Source of the DNA: an uncultured Candidatus Saccharibacteria bacterium
GTDB taxonomy: Bacteria > Patescibacteriota > Saccharimonadia > Saccharimonadales > Saccharimonadaceae
Assembly: GCA_937889535.1 (NCBI GenBank)
Contig: CALBZW010000011.1
Span: forward strand, 1 to 64,000
Reading direction: 5' to 3'
Length of the DNA: 64,000 nucleotides
Part shown: piece after piece, positions 19,223-27,839 of the stretch
Layout of the letters: each line of letters opens with the position of its first letter
How positions within the stretch are numbered: position 1 is the first letter of the stretch
Translations under genes and position numbers: made by a program
The notes under the pieces: model-generated
The model's input: only the letters and a program-made list of their open reading frames with translations
Databases searched by the model: none
What the model was told of the DNA's origin: nothing

Positions 19223-21526
19223 TTATCCTTCAAAAACCGGTAAATCATCCGGAAATGGATCAAAATCGGGCCCAAATTCGTCAGAACTACCGCTATCAGC
19301 ACCGGAAGAGCCAAATTCGCCGTCGGGGTCACCGCCAAGAATACCGAGCGAACCAACGTTGCCGTTACTCATCTCAACGTCATAAGCGCCGGATTCACCG
19401 AAGCCACCTGAACCGTATGGGTTGTACCCCAATTCGAGTAAAAATTGCGACGGAGCGTTGTAATTCCGCCCGCCAAAACTATATCTAGAGCTGGCAAAAG
19501 TCAGAAAAAGCAGCTGCATGGCGCGCGTCATGCCGACATAAGCGAGGCGGCGTTCCTCCTCAAGTGCCTCTTCGGAGCCGTCGGAACGACTACTCGGGAA
19601 TAGACCTTCTTCCATGCCGACGATAAAGACGACTGGAAACTCGAGGCCCTTAGCGGCGTGCAAGGTCATCAACGAAACCGAATCTTGCGATGTACTCTCG
19701 TCCGCCGAACTCAGCAGAGCGGCGTCAGCCAGAAACTCATCCAGCGTCTCATAGGCGCTAGCATTACCAGCTAAAGTTTCGAGGTTTTCCATACGCTCAT
19801 CGCCCTCAGGTGTGCCGCTCTGGACTAGCCGCGCAAAGTCAAAATACTTCACCGCACGCTCAACGACTTCAGCTAGCGGAACAACATCTTTCGACTCATT
19901 CGCCGCGCTACTATCCGCGCCATCTTCTTCTGCCGCAGTACCATCGTCCCGCGCAACCTGGCTACTGTATTCTTCAAGGAAGTTCGCGACGCGCATGAGC
20001 GATGACTTAGCGCGAGCGCTGGCGACCTCAGCGGCTTCGCGCAGGCTAGCTCCCGGATGTGCATCCATATAGACAAAGACTTTTTCGAGCGAAGCCTGAC
20101 CGACACCAGATAGAATATTCTTACCAAGACGCTCTAGACTGACACGATCATGCGGGTTGACGAGCAGCTTCAGAATCGCCAATACATCTTTGACCTCTTT
20201 ACGATCGTAGAATCTCACGCCACCAATAATCTTGTACGGGATTCGTAGAGCCATGAAGGCCTTTTCAAAAGCATACGACTGAGCGTTAGTGCGATATAGT
20301 ATGGCAAAATCACTCAGCTTCCGCCCAGCTTTCAGACGTAAAATCTGGCGCGCAACGTAATTCGCTTCTCCGGTCTCATCCATTAGCCCCTCGACCGTCA
20401 CCGGCTCACCTTTGCCAGCCTCAGTGAATAGGGTTTTGTCGGTGCGAGTCTTGTTCTGATTGATAATCTGTTGTGAGGCAGCAAGGATATTACCAGTACT
20501 ACGGTAGTTTTGCTCTAGCTTAATCACCTTGGCGCCTGGAAAATCGCGTTCAAAATTCAAGATATTAGTAAAGTCAGCACCGCGCCAAGAATAAATTGAC
20601 TGCCAGTCATCACCAACGACGCAGATATTGCGCTCCGGATTCACGAGATATTTAATCAGCCGATATTGTACGCTATTTGTGTCTTGATACTCGTCAATCA
20701 AAATATGATGAAACCGGCGCTGCCATTTCGCACGAACTTCAGCGTTCGTCTGAAATAAATCCGCAGCCTTGATCAATAAGTCATCAAAATCAAGTGCGGC
20801 AGCCGCGGCTTTTTCCTGTTCGTAGCGCGCGAAAACCTCAGCGGCCTGTTTCTGGTTTGGATAAACCGCCTCAGCCCGAGCATCAGCTGGCTTCATCCCG
20901 GCGGTCTGCCAATTCGAGATCATACTATGGACAATCTTGGGAGTGAAAGCTTTATCTCCGGTCAGTTTCATACTGCGCATAATACGACGCAACAGTGTCA
21001 ACTGATCGTCGGAGTCGTAAATCGTGAAATTACGGTCGACGCCAATCGCGGCATGTTCAATACGCAAAATCCGTACGCAAATGCCATGAAAGGTGCCCAT
21101 GTAGGGCATAAAGCTGCGAGGTACGGCGATGTCCAAGCCCCTTGCTTGGCCCGCGTCGACGACGCCTGCCGTTGCAGGGTCGTCGCGCTTTTCCTTGGCC
21201 GAACCTCCGGATGACCTCGCAAGGGCTTGAATATTACCGTAGCTCCGGTCGTATATCTGCTGTAGGTCGACTCGGCCGATTGCATCTTCGCGCTGACCTT
21301 CGAGAAGATTCCAGAGGCGAACGCGCATTTCTTTGGCGGCTTTATTCGTAAAAGTCACAGCCAGAATCTGGTCGGGACGCGTACCATGTGCAATTAAGTT
21401 CGCAATCCGATGAGTAAGGACTTTTGTCTTGCCCGATCCCGCGCCAGCCAATACTAAGACCGGGCCAGTCAATGTCTCGACCGCCTCACGCTGCGCCGGA
21501 TTCAAACCTCCTAGAATTGGATTCAT
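19223..21526 (-). CDS. UvrD/PcrA-type SF1 DNA helicase
   Basis: 767 residues. A 3'-to-5' helicase for excision repair, mismatch repair or removal of stalled complexes. Visible motifs: Q-motif GLNPAQREAV, Walker A AGAGSGKTKVL, motif Ia VTFTNKAAKEM, motif II ILIDEYQDTN, QSIYSWRGAD, and C-terminal motifs VSLMTLHAAKGLEF and YVGMTRA. Palindromic element copy 2 inserts about 30 residues after motif Ia, before MGTFHGICVRIL. An acidic Gly/Ser-rich tail ends the protein. TATAAT ends 6 nt before the ATG (leaderless). Confidence 0.95.
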   Translation of the reverse strand: MNPILGGLNPAQREAVETLTGPVLVLAGAGSGKTKVLTHRIANLIAHGTRPDQILAVTFTNKAAKEMRVRLWNLLEGQREDAIGRVDLQQIYDRSYGNIQALARSSGGSAKEKRDDPATAGVVDAGQARGLDIAVPRSFMPYMGTFHGICVRILRIEHAAIGVDRNFTIYDSDDQLTLLRRIMRSMKLTGDKAFTPKIVHSMISNWQTAGMKPADARAEAVYPNQKQAAEVFARYEQEKAAAAALDFDDLLIKAADLFQTNAEVRAKWQRRFHHILIDEYQDTNSVQYRLIKYLVNPERNICVVGDDWQSIYSWRGADFTNILNFERDFPGAKVIKLEQNYRSTGNILAASQQIINQNKTRTDKTLFTEAGKGEPVTVEGLMDETGEANYVARQILRLKAGRKLSDFAILYRTNAQSYAFEKAFMALRIPYKIIGGVRFYDRKEVKDVLAILKLLVNPHDRVSLERLGKNILSGVGQASLEKVFVYMDAHPGASLREAAEVASARAKSSLMRVANFLEEYSSQVARDDGTAAEEDGADSSAANESKDVVPLAEVVERAVKYFDFARLVQSGTPEGDERMENLETLAGNASAYETLDEFLADAALLSSADESTSQDSVSLMTLHAAKGLEFPVVFIVGMEEGLFPSSRSDGSEEALEEERRLAYVGMTRAMQLLFLTFASSRYSFGGRNYNAPSQFLLELGYNPYGSGGFGESGAYDVEMSNGNVGSLGILGGDPDGEFGSSGADSGSSDEFGPDFDPFPDDLPVFEG
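21118..21245 (-). repeat. In-frame palindromic element, copy 2 (uvrD)
   Basis: The coding-strand core (about 75 nt) starts GAGGTCATCCGGAGG and contains the hairpin CGACGAC-CCTGC-AACG-GCAGG-CGTCGTCG. It differs from the typA copy (12 kb away) at about four positions. Arms of about 27 nt (AGCTACGGTAATATTCAAGC against the inverse of GAGGTACGGCGATGTCCAAG) pair with mainly G:U-compatible differences. They bear no resemblance to the typA arms. Translated core: [15 protein letters not shown]. Confidence 0.88.
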
Positions 21527-21532
21527 TCTGTA

Positions 21533-21538
21533 ATTATA
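21533..21538 (-). promoter_or_regulatory. -10 box of uvrD/pcrA (leaderless)
   Basis: TGTGCTATAAT, then 6 nt to ATG. Confidence 0.7.
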
Positions 21539-21558
21539 GCACAGATTGTTCCCTGTTG

Positions 21559-22806
21559 CTAATCTTCGCAGAGACGTTCGTCATAGCGCAACCGAGAGGC
21601 GGAATGACGCACACGACGACGGCGATGGCGCAAATGAATCAAATAGTAAGCAATGCCCATCTGGAAGACCATGATAAAAGCTGCGCAGCTCAAAATCGCG
21701 CCGAGCCCGAAGTTATACATCCAGCCGCAAAACAGTACACCGGTAGCTTCGCCAAGATAGTTCATGACGTGTTTAAGGGTGTTGTAACCGAGCTGGTGGC
21801 GATTGTCGACGAGGTTGATATAACAGCCGTCACTAACATCCTCATAAGCGGTTTCACTGAGCATTGCCCAAGTAAAGGCGAGCAGGAAGACAAATGGATT
21901 ATCCGCTAGAACAGCGATTACATAGGCGCCGAAGCGAATCCCAAACTTCAACGTCATCGTAATATAATCGTTTTTGGGCGTAAAATATCGGAGCGCGATC
22001 ATGCCGAGAATATCGCCGACCAACCCGGCGATTAGGAGATAATTCGTCGCCGTACTAGCAGAGAATTCGAGCAGATTCGTCATGATCAGCATTTTAAGAC
22101 CTAGCGCGGTTGCGAATGAGGTCGAGGAGAGAAAAGCATATAACATATAGAAAGTCTGGACGCGACTCTTAAAGACGTATTTGAATGCCGATTGTTGGAC
22201 TTTGGACGAAGCCGCGGTCGGTTTGACCTTAATACGAAACATCACTATCATCGCTAGCGCAAGAAAAACCATTGAGACCGCAAGGCAAACGTTATAATCC
22301 ACCCCAAGCCCAGTCATACTTTGACCAATCATCAGCCCGCCAATCAAGACGCCGACGTCGCGAAAGAGGTATTCGACAAGTTTACGTTTACTGTAAATCT
22401 TGTTGCTTTTCATAATGGTCGTAAGGAGCGGATAGACGCTTGCAACAATCATGTAGCTTGTAAAAATTTCAATAATTGTGCAGAGATTAATGAAAAATGT
22501 CTGGCCCGTGCCGTTAAGTCCGAGCTGAACGGCTGAGTTTGCGAGACGAAAGGCGAGGATGCCAGTCATGAAAGTCTTGAGCGAAGAAGGCTTCAACTTC
22601 CAACCGACGAGCAGAATGCCGCCGACACTGAGAAAAGTTGCAATACTGGTCAGAGTACTAATCTCGGTCGCGAGATAGCCGTTTTCTTCGAGCCAAAGTT
22701 GGCGAAAATTCGCCCAGAGCCCAGCAGAAATACTGAAAAGTGCCAACATCACTAAAATGCGGTTAGCAAGGCGAGAATTTTGGGATTTGTGGCGCTTTTG
22801 CGACAT
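21559..22806 (-). CDS. MFS-type membrane transporter
   Basis: 415 residues with about twelve hydrophobic segments and short charged loops, consistent with the major facilitator superfamily. Recognisable segments include ILVMLALFSISAGLWANFRQ at the N-terminus and AFTWAMLSETAYEDVSDGCY late in the protein. No substrate motif is recognised; the basic C-terminus (HLRHRRRRVRHSASRLRYDE) is cytoplasmic. The start is uncertain: no consensus Shine-Dalgarno, and the region just upstream carries a strong promoter facing the other way. Confidence 0.75.
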   Translation of the reverse strand: MSQKRHKSQNSRLANRILVMLALFSISAGLWANFRQLWLEENGYLATEISTLTSIATFLSVGGILLVGWKLKPSSLKTFMTGILAFRLANSAVQLGLNGTGQTFFINLCTIIEIFTSYMIVASVYPLLTTIMKSNKIYSKRKLVEYLFRDVGVLIGGLMIGQSMTGLGVDYNVCLAVSMVFLALAMIVMFRIKVKPTAASSKVQQSAFKYVFKSRVQTFYMLYAFLSSTSFATALGLKMLIMTNLLEFSASTATNYLLIAGLVGDILGMIALRYFTPKNDYITMTLKFGIRFGAYVIAVLADNPFVFLLAFTWAMLSETAYEDVSDGCYINLVDNRHQLGYNTLKHVMNYLGEATGVLFCGWMYNFGLGAILSCAAFIMVFQMGIAYYLIHLRHRRRRVRHSASRLRYDERLCED

Positions 22807-22811
22807 TTCTA

Positions 22812-22840
22812 TTGACTTTTTATCTTACCTGTGATATAAT
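22812..22840 (+). promoter_or_regulatory. Plus-strand promoter with no obvious gene
   Basis: TTGACT (22812-22817), 17-nt spacer, TATAAT (22835-22840) with TGTGA. It would start an RNA near 22847 in a region with no plus-strand gene. Near-identical to the promoter-like sequence at 28131-28159. Confidence 0.7.
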
Positions 22841-22977
22841 AGAAATATAGAGCACTGCTCCATTCTACTACGAACGACCTTTTGCTACTATTTTAGCATA
22901 AAAGGGATATTTTGGAAAAAAATAAAGAGGCGAGCAGTCATTGCGAGCAAAAAATAAAAGAGCAACAGGATTTACAC

Positions 22978-23006
22978 TTGCCATAATCGTTTTAGTAAGG
23001 TACAAT
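22978..23006 (+). promoter_or_regulatory. Second plus-strand promoter in the same gap
   Basis: TTGCCA (22978-22983), 17-nt spacer, TACAAT (23001-23006). It reads directly into the terminator hairpin at 23023-23066 and would give an RNA of only about 55 nt. Confidence 0.5.
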
Positions 23007-23022
23007 TAAATCAGGTTAATGG

Positions 23023-23066
23023 TTACCGTTCGTTATCGACAATAATCGTAACGACGGTAATTTTTT
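23023..23066 (+). terminator. Strong hairpin terminator
   Basis: The stem TTACCGTTCGTTATCGA / TCGTAACGACGGTAA, with two bulges, is followed by TTTTTT. It would end plus-strand RNAs from 22847 or 23013. The same bases encode the C-terminus of the small minus-strand ORF. Confidence 0.75.
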
Positions 23067-23154
23067 GTTGAATATTGACCTCGGTCCTTGCCTTAGTCGT
23101 CGATTGAGAACGATTACCCAACCGTTCCAACAAACAAAGAACTAGTTTTAACAT
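23023..23154 (-). CDS. Possible 43-aa small protein
   Basis: Open frame beginning MLKLVLCLLERLGNR and ending VTIIVDNER, with AAAGGAAC about 8 nt upstream of the ATG. It has a short amphipathic N-terminus and a beta-like valine/isoleucine tail. No clear promoter on the minus strand. The long hairpin under its 3' end argues that the sequence may instead be a terminator, so the call is tentative. Confidence 0.3.
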   Translation of the reverse strand: MLKLVLCLLERLGNRSQSTTKARTEVNIQQKITVVTIIVDNER

Positions 23155-23351
23155 ATTCTATGTTCCTTTCTGTTTTAATGTTTATTTTTTACTAACAAAC
23201 ACCTCTCCAAAAAGACCTGAATTCTCCACACTCCATCAAATAACTCCCGCACCCTACCCCACAAAATGACTAGCTGCCTATTGCTCTGTAATCAAACTAA
23301 CATAATTTAGAAATTTTTAACAAGCACAAGTGTGATGTTTTTCGCATTTCA

Positions 23352-23595
23352 TTCATAACGTACCGTCGTACCTCCGGCGCCACCACCATAGTACAGTTAC
23401 CATTGGCTTTTGTCCGTAGTGGGAACATTAATACCGGCGACGGCAAAGTTTACTTCGTCGGCGAAAGGGGCTATGTCTGGACACGTATGGTCGTATCATC
23501 TACTGTTGCCCGCAGCTTGTCCTTCAATGCCACTGACGTCAGCGCAACAGGAAGTAACAATCACTATAATGGTTTCTCCATCCGCTGCCTCTGCC
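23352..23595 (+). pseudogene. FISUMP-domain gene fragment (cassette A, plus orientation)
   Basis: The frame reads LPLAFVRSGNINTGDGKVYF, later GYVWTRMVVSSTVARSLSF and HYNGFSIRC. That is the C-terminal part of a Fibrobacter-succinogenes-major-paralogous (FISUMP, TIGR02145-like) domain. There is no start codon context, promoter or ribosome site. The frame then runs into the antisense of alaS, so this is a partial cassette. Positions 23369-23589 are repeated exactly, in inverse orientation, at 39473-39693. Confidence 0.7.
23369..23589 (+). repeat. 221-bp exact inverted duplicate, copy 1
   Basis: Base-for-base identical, by eye, to the reverse complement of 39473-39693, 16 kb away. It begins TACCTCCGGCGCC and ends CCATCCGCTGCC; flanks diverge at once on both sides. 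Confidence 0.95.
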
Positions 23596-23623
23596 TCAAA
23601 ATTAATAGATGGCCTGGAAAAAG

Positions 23624-25630
23624 TTATTCCAGCACGGCCTTGATACGGCGGACGCCAGCGCTAGAACTTTCTTCCTTCATGATACGAAACTTTCCTAGTC
23701 CGCCGGTACGCTCGACGTGAGGACCGCCACAAATCTCGCAAGAGACCGGCCCACCGTTCTCCCTGCCAATCGTATACACCGTTACTCGATCCGGATAGCG
23801 ATCGCGGAAACTACCATGCGCGTGCAACTCATCAAAGGCATAATCCTTATCGTATTCAGCGAAGACCACCGGCAAATCGGCCTCAATCCACTCGTTGACG
23901 CGCTTTTCGACGCGTTCTAATTCTTCGGGCGTTAGCTTATGGTCGATATTGAAGTCAAAGCGTAGACGTTCGGGAGTGAGATTGCTGCCTTTTTGCTCGA
24001 TACTAGGGTCAATTTCTTTTTGGAGGGCGGCAAGCAACAGATGACAAGCAGTGTGGTATTTTACAGTCTGCTCGCCGGTATCACTCAAGCCGCCCTTAAA
24101 CATGCCTTTTGAAGCGGTTTTACTACGTTCGCGCTGTTCGTTCAGAGCATGCTCAAACTCATCCTGATAGTTCTTCGAGAGGTTAAGGCCTTGCTTGTAG
24201 ACTTCCTCTACGCTGAGTTCGAGCGGGAAGCCATAAGTATCTTGGAGCTTGAACAAGTCGTATCCGGTCAGGCAGTGAGACAATGAGCCTGAGTCGAACT
24301 TTTCGGGACCCGCTTCGTCGTCGCCCGTCGTTACGGGGACTTCTCGCTTCGCCCGCTCCCCGTTGGTCGCGGAGAGTCCCGAGAAAGTCGATTCAGGCTC
24401 TCGCCTCTCGGCCATCCGGTGCAACTCTTTCAAGCCCTTATTAATCGTCTTACGGAAGGCGGATTCTTCTTTCGTCAAAACATCAATCACCTGCGCACGG
24501 CACGGCAAAATGTCATCTGACAGCTCGGCGTAGTTCTCGGCAATCACCGGGATAATTTCAGCGATGAATTCCTGACCAATCCCAAGATCAAGCGCCCTCA
24601 GCACGGCTCGGCGGACCAAGCGCCGCAAAGCGTAGCCTTGAGCCTTGTTGCTCGGAGTGAGACCTTGTGCGGCTAGCAAATAGGCGCCGCGCAAATGGTC
24701 GGCGATAATACGCATCTCGTCGGTATTGTTGTCATAATTTTTATGCGACATTTCCTCAAGTTTAGCAATAATCGGCGCCATGAGCGAAATCTTGAAAACG
24801 TCAAAACTCCCGATCGCGGCCGCCGCGAGGCGTTCAAGCCCGCCACCAAAGTCGACGTTTTTGTGCTCGAGTTCGGAGAAAGTACCGTCTTCGTTGCGCT
24901 TGTATTGCATGAAGACCTGGTTGCCGATTTCCATAAAACGTGCGCCGTCGCTAGCGGGGTGGCTTTTGCCGTATTTTTCGACGTCCTGCTTGTCCTCACC
25001 AAAATCATAAAACACCTCGGAATCGGGACCACAAGGGTCGCCAAGTGGCGTAGTCTCAATACCACCGCCGCGGCTCCACCAGTTCTCTTTATCGTCGTAG
25101 AAGAAGATGCGCTCGCCGGGCTTGATTCCCCGCTCGTCGCCGTGTTTAGCGCTGCCGATCTCGGCAATCTTCGCCTCGATACCGGCTTTCTTGAAAACTT
25201 CTTGCCAAATCTCGGCCGCTTCGGTATCTTTCGGAATACCATATTTCTCATTACCGATGAAACAAGTAACGTAAATTTTCTCCGGGTCGAGACCGATTTC
25301 CTTGGTCAGGAACTCAAAATAATTTTCAATCTGCTCTTTCTTAAAATAATCGCCGAGCGACCAGTTACCTAACATCTCAAAAACCGTAGTATGACGCGGG
25401 TCACCGACATCCTCGATGTCTTGGAGGCGCATGGACGGCTGACTGTCGGTCAAACGCGTACCTTCGGGGTGTGGCTGCCCGAGGAGATATGGCAAAAGCG
25501 GCTGCATACCGGAACCGGTGAACAGAGTTGTCGGGTCATTCTCGAGGACGAGGGGCGCAGGCGGGATGACTTTATGTCCGTGCTTAACTTGAAAATCTAA
25601 GAATTTTTGGCGAATTTGATTGGCGTTCAT
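23624..25630 (-). CDS. alaS: Alanyl-tRNA synthetase, short form
   Basis: 668 residues including the insert, versus about 870 in most bacteria. The catalytic domain (MNANQIRQKFLDFQVKHGHK, then the RHTTVFEMLGNWSLGDYFK motif), the helical recognition domain and the editing domain are present. The editing domain's zinc ligands are HTACH and CEICGGPH. The protein stops just after the editing domain (IKAVLE), so the C-terminal C-Ala/DHHA1 domain is absent. Palindromic element copy 3 inserts about 50 residues between the helical and editing domains. Leaderless start, TATAAT 6 nt upstream. Confidence 0.96.
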   Translation of the reverse strand: MNANQIRQKFLDFQVKHGHKVIPPAPLVLENDPTTLFTGSGMQPLLPYLLGQPHPEGTRLTDSQPSMRLQDIEDVGDPRHTTVFEMLGNWSLGDYFKKEQIENYFEFLTKEIGLDPEKIYVTCFIGNEKYGIPKDTEAAEIWQEVFKKAGIEAKIAEIGSAKHGDERGIKPGERIFFYDDKENWWSRGGGIETTPLGDPCGPDSEVFYDFGEDKQDVEKYGKSHPASDGARFMEIGNQVFMQYKRNEDGTFSELEHKNVDFGGGLERLAAAAIGSFDVFKISLMAPIIAKLEEMSHKNYDNNTDEMRIIADHLRGAYLLAAQGLTPSNKAQGYALRRLVRRAVLRALDLGIGQEFIAEIIPVIAENYAELSDDILPCRAQVIDVLTKEESAFRKTINKGLKELHRMAERREPESTFSGLSATNGERAKREVPVTTGDDEAGPEKFDSGSLSHCLTGYDLFKLQDTYGFPLELSVEEVYKQGLNLSKNYQDEFEHALNEQRERSKTASKGMFKGGLSDTGEQTVKYHTACHLLLAALQKEIDPSIEQKGSNLTPERLRFDFNIDHKLTPEELERVEKRVNEWIEADLPVVFAEYDKDYAFDELHAHGSFRDRYPDRVTVYTIGRENGGPVSCEICGGPHVERTGGLGKFRIMKEESSSAGVRRIKAVLE
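24264..24419 (-). repeat. In-frame palindromic element, copy 3 (alaS)
   Basis: Core ACTCTCCGCGACCAACGGGG ending with the hairpin CCCGT-AACG-ACGGG. Arms pair over more than 30 nt, for example GAGCCTGAATCGACTTTCTC with the inverse of GAGCCTGAGTCGAACTTTTC. Translated core: ATNGERAKREVPVTTGDDEA. Confidence 0.85.
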
Positions 25631-25636
25631 TGTTTT

Positions 25637-25642
25637 ATTATA
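25637..25642 (-). promoter_or_regulatory. -10 box of alaS (leaderless)
   Basis: TGCTATAAT, then 6 nt to ATG. Confidence 0.65.
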
Positions 25643-25668
25643 GCATGGGGACCGAACAGGGGTAAATA

Positions 25669-25696
25669 TTGACTTTTCGCATATTTTTAGTATAAT
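25669..25696 (+). promoter_or_regulatory. Promoter of zincin-like gene
   Basis: TTGACT (25669-25674), 16-nt spacer, TATAAT (25691-25696). Leader about 50 nt. Confidence 0.7.
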
Positions 25697-25752
25697 TGTA
25701 CTCAGTTTAGCGGAGATATGACTGGCTAAAAGTACACAGGAGGTAAAAATGA

Positions 25753-26439
25753 ATGCGAATCGATTTATCCAGAGAAATTACAATGCAATTTTTAGATGAA
25801 CTAGATGATTTCTTGGCAATGACTAGACTAGGTGAGACTTGGAGCGAAAAGCTATATGGTTTACGTGATGCTCGTCGTTACGTACGTCCATTTTTAGAAC
25901 AAACATTGGGCGACGTGCAGATGTTTAACGACATAGCACCGGATAGCGACTGGTGGGAATGCGCCATTGAGAGTTTAGAGTATTTCCGAGAAAAGTTCCG
26001 AGTAACTTGTCCGATAGAGTTAGTACGCGACGCGCCTTCATGCCATGATCGCAATGTTGGCAACCTAGCTTACGCGTGCTGTTACGAGGTAACTAGTACT
26101 GAACCAGTAATATATAGCTCAGAGATTGCCGTTCAAAACTTATCTGCTTTTGTAAATAATACGCCACCGATTAATCAGCTGATCGGAGGGATTGCGCACG
26201 AAGTCTGGCATGCATATCAGCATCAGTTGGCTCGCAACTTCTTATGTATGACCGACAACGTAGTAGATTTAGAGCAAATTGATCCAACGGACGATAAAAA
26301 CCGTGGCGCAATTTACGCCCTGAGCAATATGATCTTATATAGGCAGCCGTGTTGCAGAAATGATTCTCTTTATCGTTTTCAAATCTGCGAAGCAGAAGCA
26401 TATTACATTCAAGACAAAATCACGGCGGTTCTAATGTAA
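25753..26439 (+). CDS. Putative zinc metalloprotease (HExxH protein)
   Basis: 228 residues, family not recognised. The zincin motif HEVWHAYQHQ lies near residue 150 within a helix (NQLIGGIAHEVWHAYQHQ), and a later EAEAYY could supply the third, glutamate, ligand. No signal peptide or membrane segment is visible, so it is probably cytoplasmic or exported by an unusual route. Two ATGs compete: the first, at 25749, opens a 16-codon frame. The second, at 25753, opens this gene 9 nt after AGGAGG. Its own promoter and shared terminator make it monocistronic. Confidence 0.7.
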   Translation: MRIDLSREITMQFLDELDDFLAMTRLGETWSEKLYGLRDARRYVRPFLEQTLGDVQMFNDIAPDSDWWECAIESLEYFREKFRVTCPIELVRDAPSCHDRNVGNLAYACCYEVTSTEPVIYSSEIAVQNLSAFVNNTPPINQLIGGIAHEVWHAYQHQLARNFLCMTDNVVDLEQIDPTDDKNRGAIYALSNMILYRQPCCRNDSLYRFQICEAEAYYIQDKITAVLM

Positions 26440-26459
26440 TACTGCTAAGAAAATCGCAT

Positions 26460-26491
26460 AAATCCGTTAGTGGTTGCTAGCGGATTTTTAT
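26460..26491. terminator. Bidirectional terminator between zincin gene and mnmA
   Basis: Stem AAATCCGTTAG / CTAGCGGATTT with T-runs on both strands; the mnmA stop codon lies within it. Confidence 0.75.
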
Positions 26492-27669
26492 ATGGCGATA
26501 ATTCCACCGCCGAGGCAGGTCTCGCCAGAATAGAGGACGGCGGATTGGCCGGCAGCGGGGCGCTTGATCTCTTGCGAGAAAATGACCTTGCCACCTTCAT
26601 ATTTCGCCGAAATCAGCGGGGCGCGGTGGCGAAGGCGAACTTTGAGGCCGGAGATTTTAGTCAGATCGTCGACAGTCAGACCGTTCCGAAGGTGCAAATC
26701 TTCAAGTTCGAGCTGGTCGGTCCATAATGATTCATGATTGAGATTGCGCGAAACATAAACAATATTCGCACCGAGATCCTTTTTGACGACATAATACGGC
26801 AGGCCGCCGCCAAGATAGAGGCCATGGCGCTGTCCGATGGTATAGAAAATCGCGCTATCGTGAAATCCGAGAACCCTATCTGTCTCGATTTCGCGAATTT
26901 CGCCGGGCTGAGCGTCAAGATACTCGCGCAGAAAATCTTTCATGCCGACTTCACCAACAAAGCAGACGCCCATGGATTCTTTTTTGGTCGCAACATCGAG
27001 GCCATGCTTGGCGGCGAGAGCCTTTACCTCTGGTTTCGTGAGGTTACCGACTGGAAAAAGCGTATGCGCGGTAGCCTCGTCACTCATGCGATAGAGGAAA
27101 TAAGTTTGATCCTTATTCTCGTCTTTGGCGCGCAGAAGATGGGCTTGTTGACGAGAGCGTATCAATTTTTCTCGGGGCGCGTCGTCAGCGCCTGCCGTCG
27201 CAGGGCTGACGCGCTCTTCCTCCTCGTGAGTCCGGATCTCCTCGAAAAATGATACACCCTCGCCAACAGCGCAACCGGTTTGCGCGCCAACCCGAGCATA
27301 ATGACCAGTCGCGATGTAGTCCGCACCTGCCGCCATGGCGCGCTCGTAGAAAAGCTTGAATTTGATTTGTTCGTTGCACATGACGTCGGGATTAGGCGTT
27401 CGGCCTTTTTGGAATTCGGCGAGCATGTAGTCGACGACGCGCTGCTTGTAATCTTCCTCAAAATCCCAGACTTCAAAATCAAGGTCGAGTTGGACGGCGA
27501 CGCGCTTCGCGTCAGCAAGGTCTTCGGCCCAAGGGCATTTCATGCCGGGGAGGTCTTTGGACCAGTTTTTCATATAAATTCCCGTGACGTCGTAGCCCTG
27601 CTCTTTGAGAAGAATTGCAGAGACGGAGGAATCGACGCCACCAGACATACCGAGGAAGACTTTAGACAT
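26488..27669 (-). CDS. mnmA: tRNA-specific 2-thiouridylase
   Basis: 393 residues. It thiolates the wobble uridine of Glu/Gln/Lys tRNAs using sulfur passed from a cysteine desulfurase. The PP-loop is LGMSGGVDSSVSA. The first catalytic Cys is in NPDVMCNEQIKF, the second in SMGVCFVGEVGM. Palindromic element copy 4 inserts about 45 residues just before LLRAKDENKDQTYFLY. The gene overlaps the iscS stop by 8 nt, so sulfur donor and user are co-translated. The start codon lies in the arm of element copy 5. Confidence 0.96.
   Translation of the reverse strand: MSKVFLGMSGGVDSSVSAILLKEQGYDVTGIYMKNWSKDLPGMKCPWAEDLADAKRVAVQLDLDFEVWDFEEDYKQRVVDYMLAEFQKGRTPNPDVMCNEQIKFKLFYERAMAAGADYIATGHYARVGAQTGCAVGEGVSFFEEIRTHEEEERVSPATAGADDAPREKLIRSRQQAHLLRAKDENKDQTYFLYRMSDEATAHTLFPVGNLTKPEVKALAAKHGLDVATKKESMGVCFVGEVGMKDFLREYLDAQPGEIREIETDRVLGFHDSAIFYTIGQRHGLYLGGGLPYYVVKKDLGANIVYVSRNLNHESLWTDQLELEDLHLRNGLTVDDLTKISGLKVRLRHRAPLISAKYEGGKVIFSQEIKRPAAGQSAVLYSGETCLGGGIIAI
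27144..27270 (-). repeat. In-frame palindromic element, copy 4 (mnmA)
   Basis: The core contains the hairpin GTCAGC-CCTGC-GACG-GCAGG-C-GCTGAC. Compared with the uvrD and typA copies both halves of the stem are changed together (compensatory). Arms pair over about 28 nt (GTTGGCGAGGGTGTATCATT against the inverse of GTTGACGAGAGCGTATCAAT), with differences of G:U type. Translated core: EEERVSPATAGADDAPREK. Confidence 0.85.
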
Positions 27670-27839
27670 GAGTATAGCCCTCGTTCACATCCGCGCATCC
27701 ATTATCCTTTTCGGGACACGATGTCGCGTCCGCCCGCCGTTGCGGGGGCCGCGCATCTTCGTCCTCGGCCGTAGCCTCCGGAGATTCCCGAAAAGCACAA
27801 TGACCGCGCGCCACAATTCGGCTATACTCATGCCTAACT
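27660..27839 (-). repeat. In-frame palindromic element, copy 5 (iscS/mnmA junction)
   Basis: The longest copy, about 180 bp. Outermost arms pair perfectly over CATGAGTATAGCC. Pairing continues irregularly inward to CTTTTCGGGA and the core hairpin CCCGC-AACG-GCGGG. The distal arm holds the iscS stop codon and the mnmA ATG. The core is read in a different frame from the other six (DARPPQRRADATS). Confidence 0.8.
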
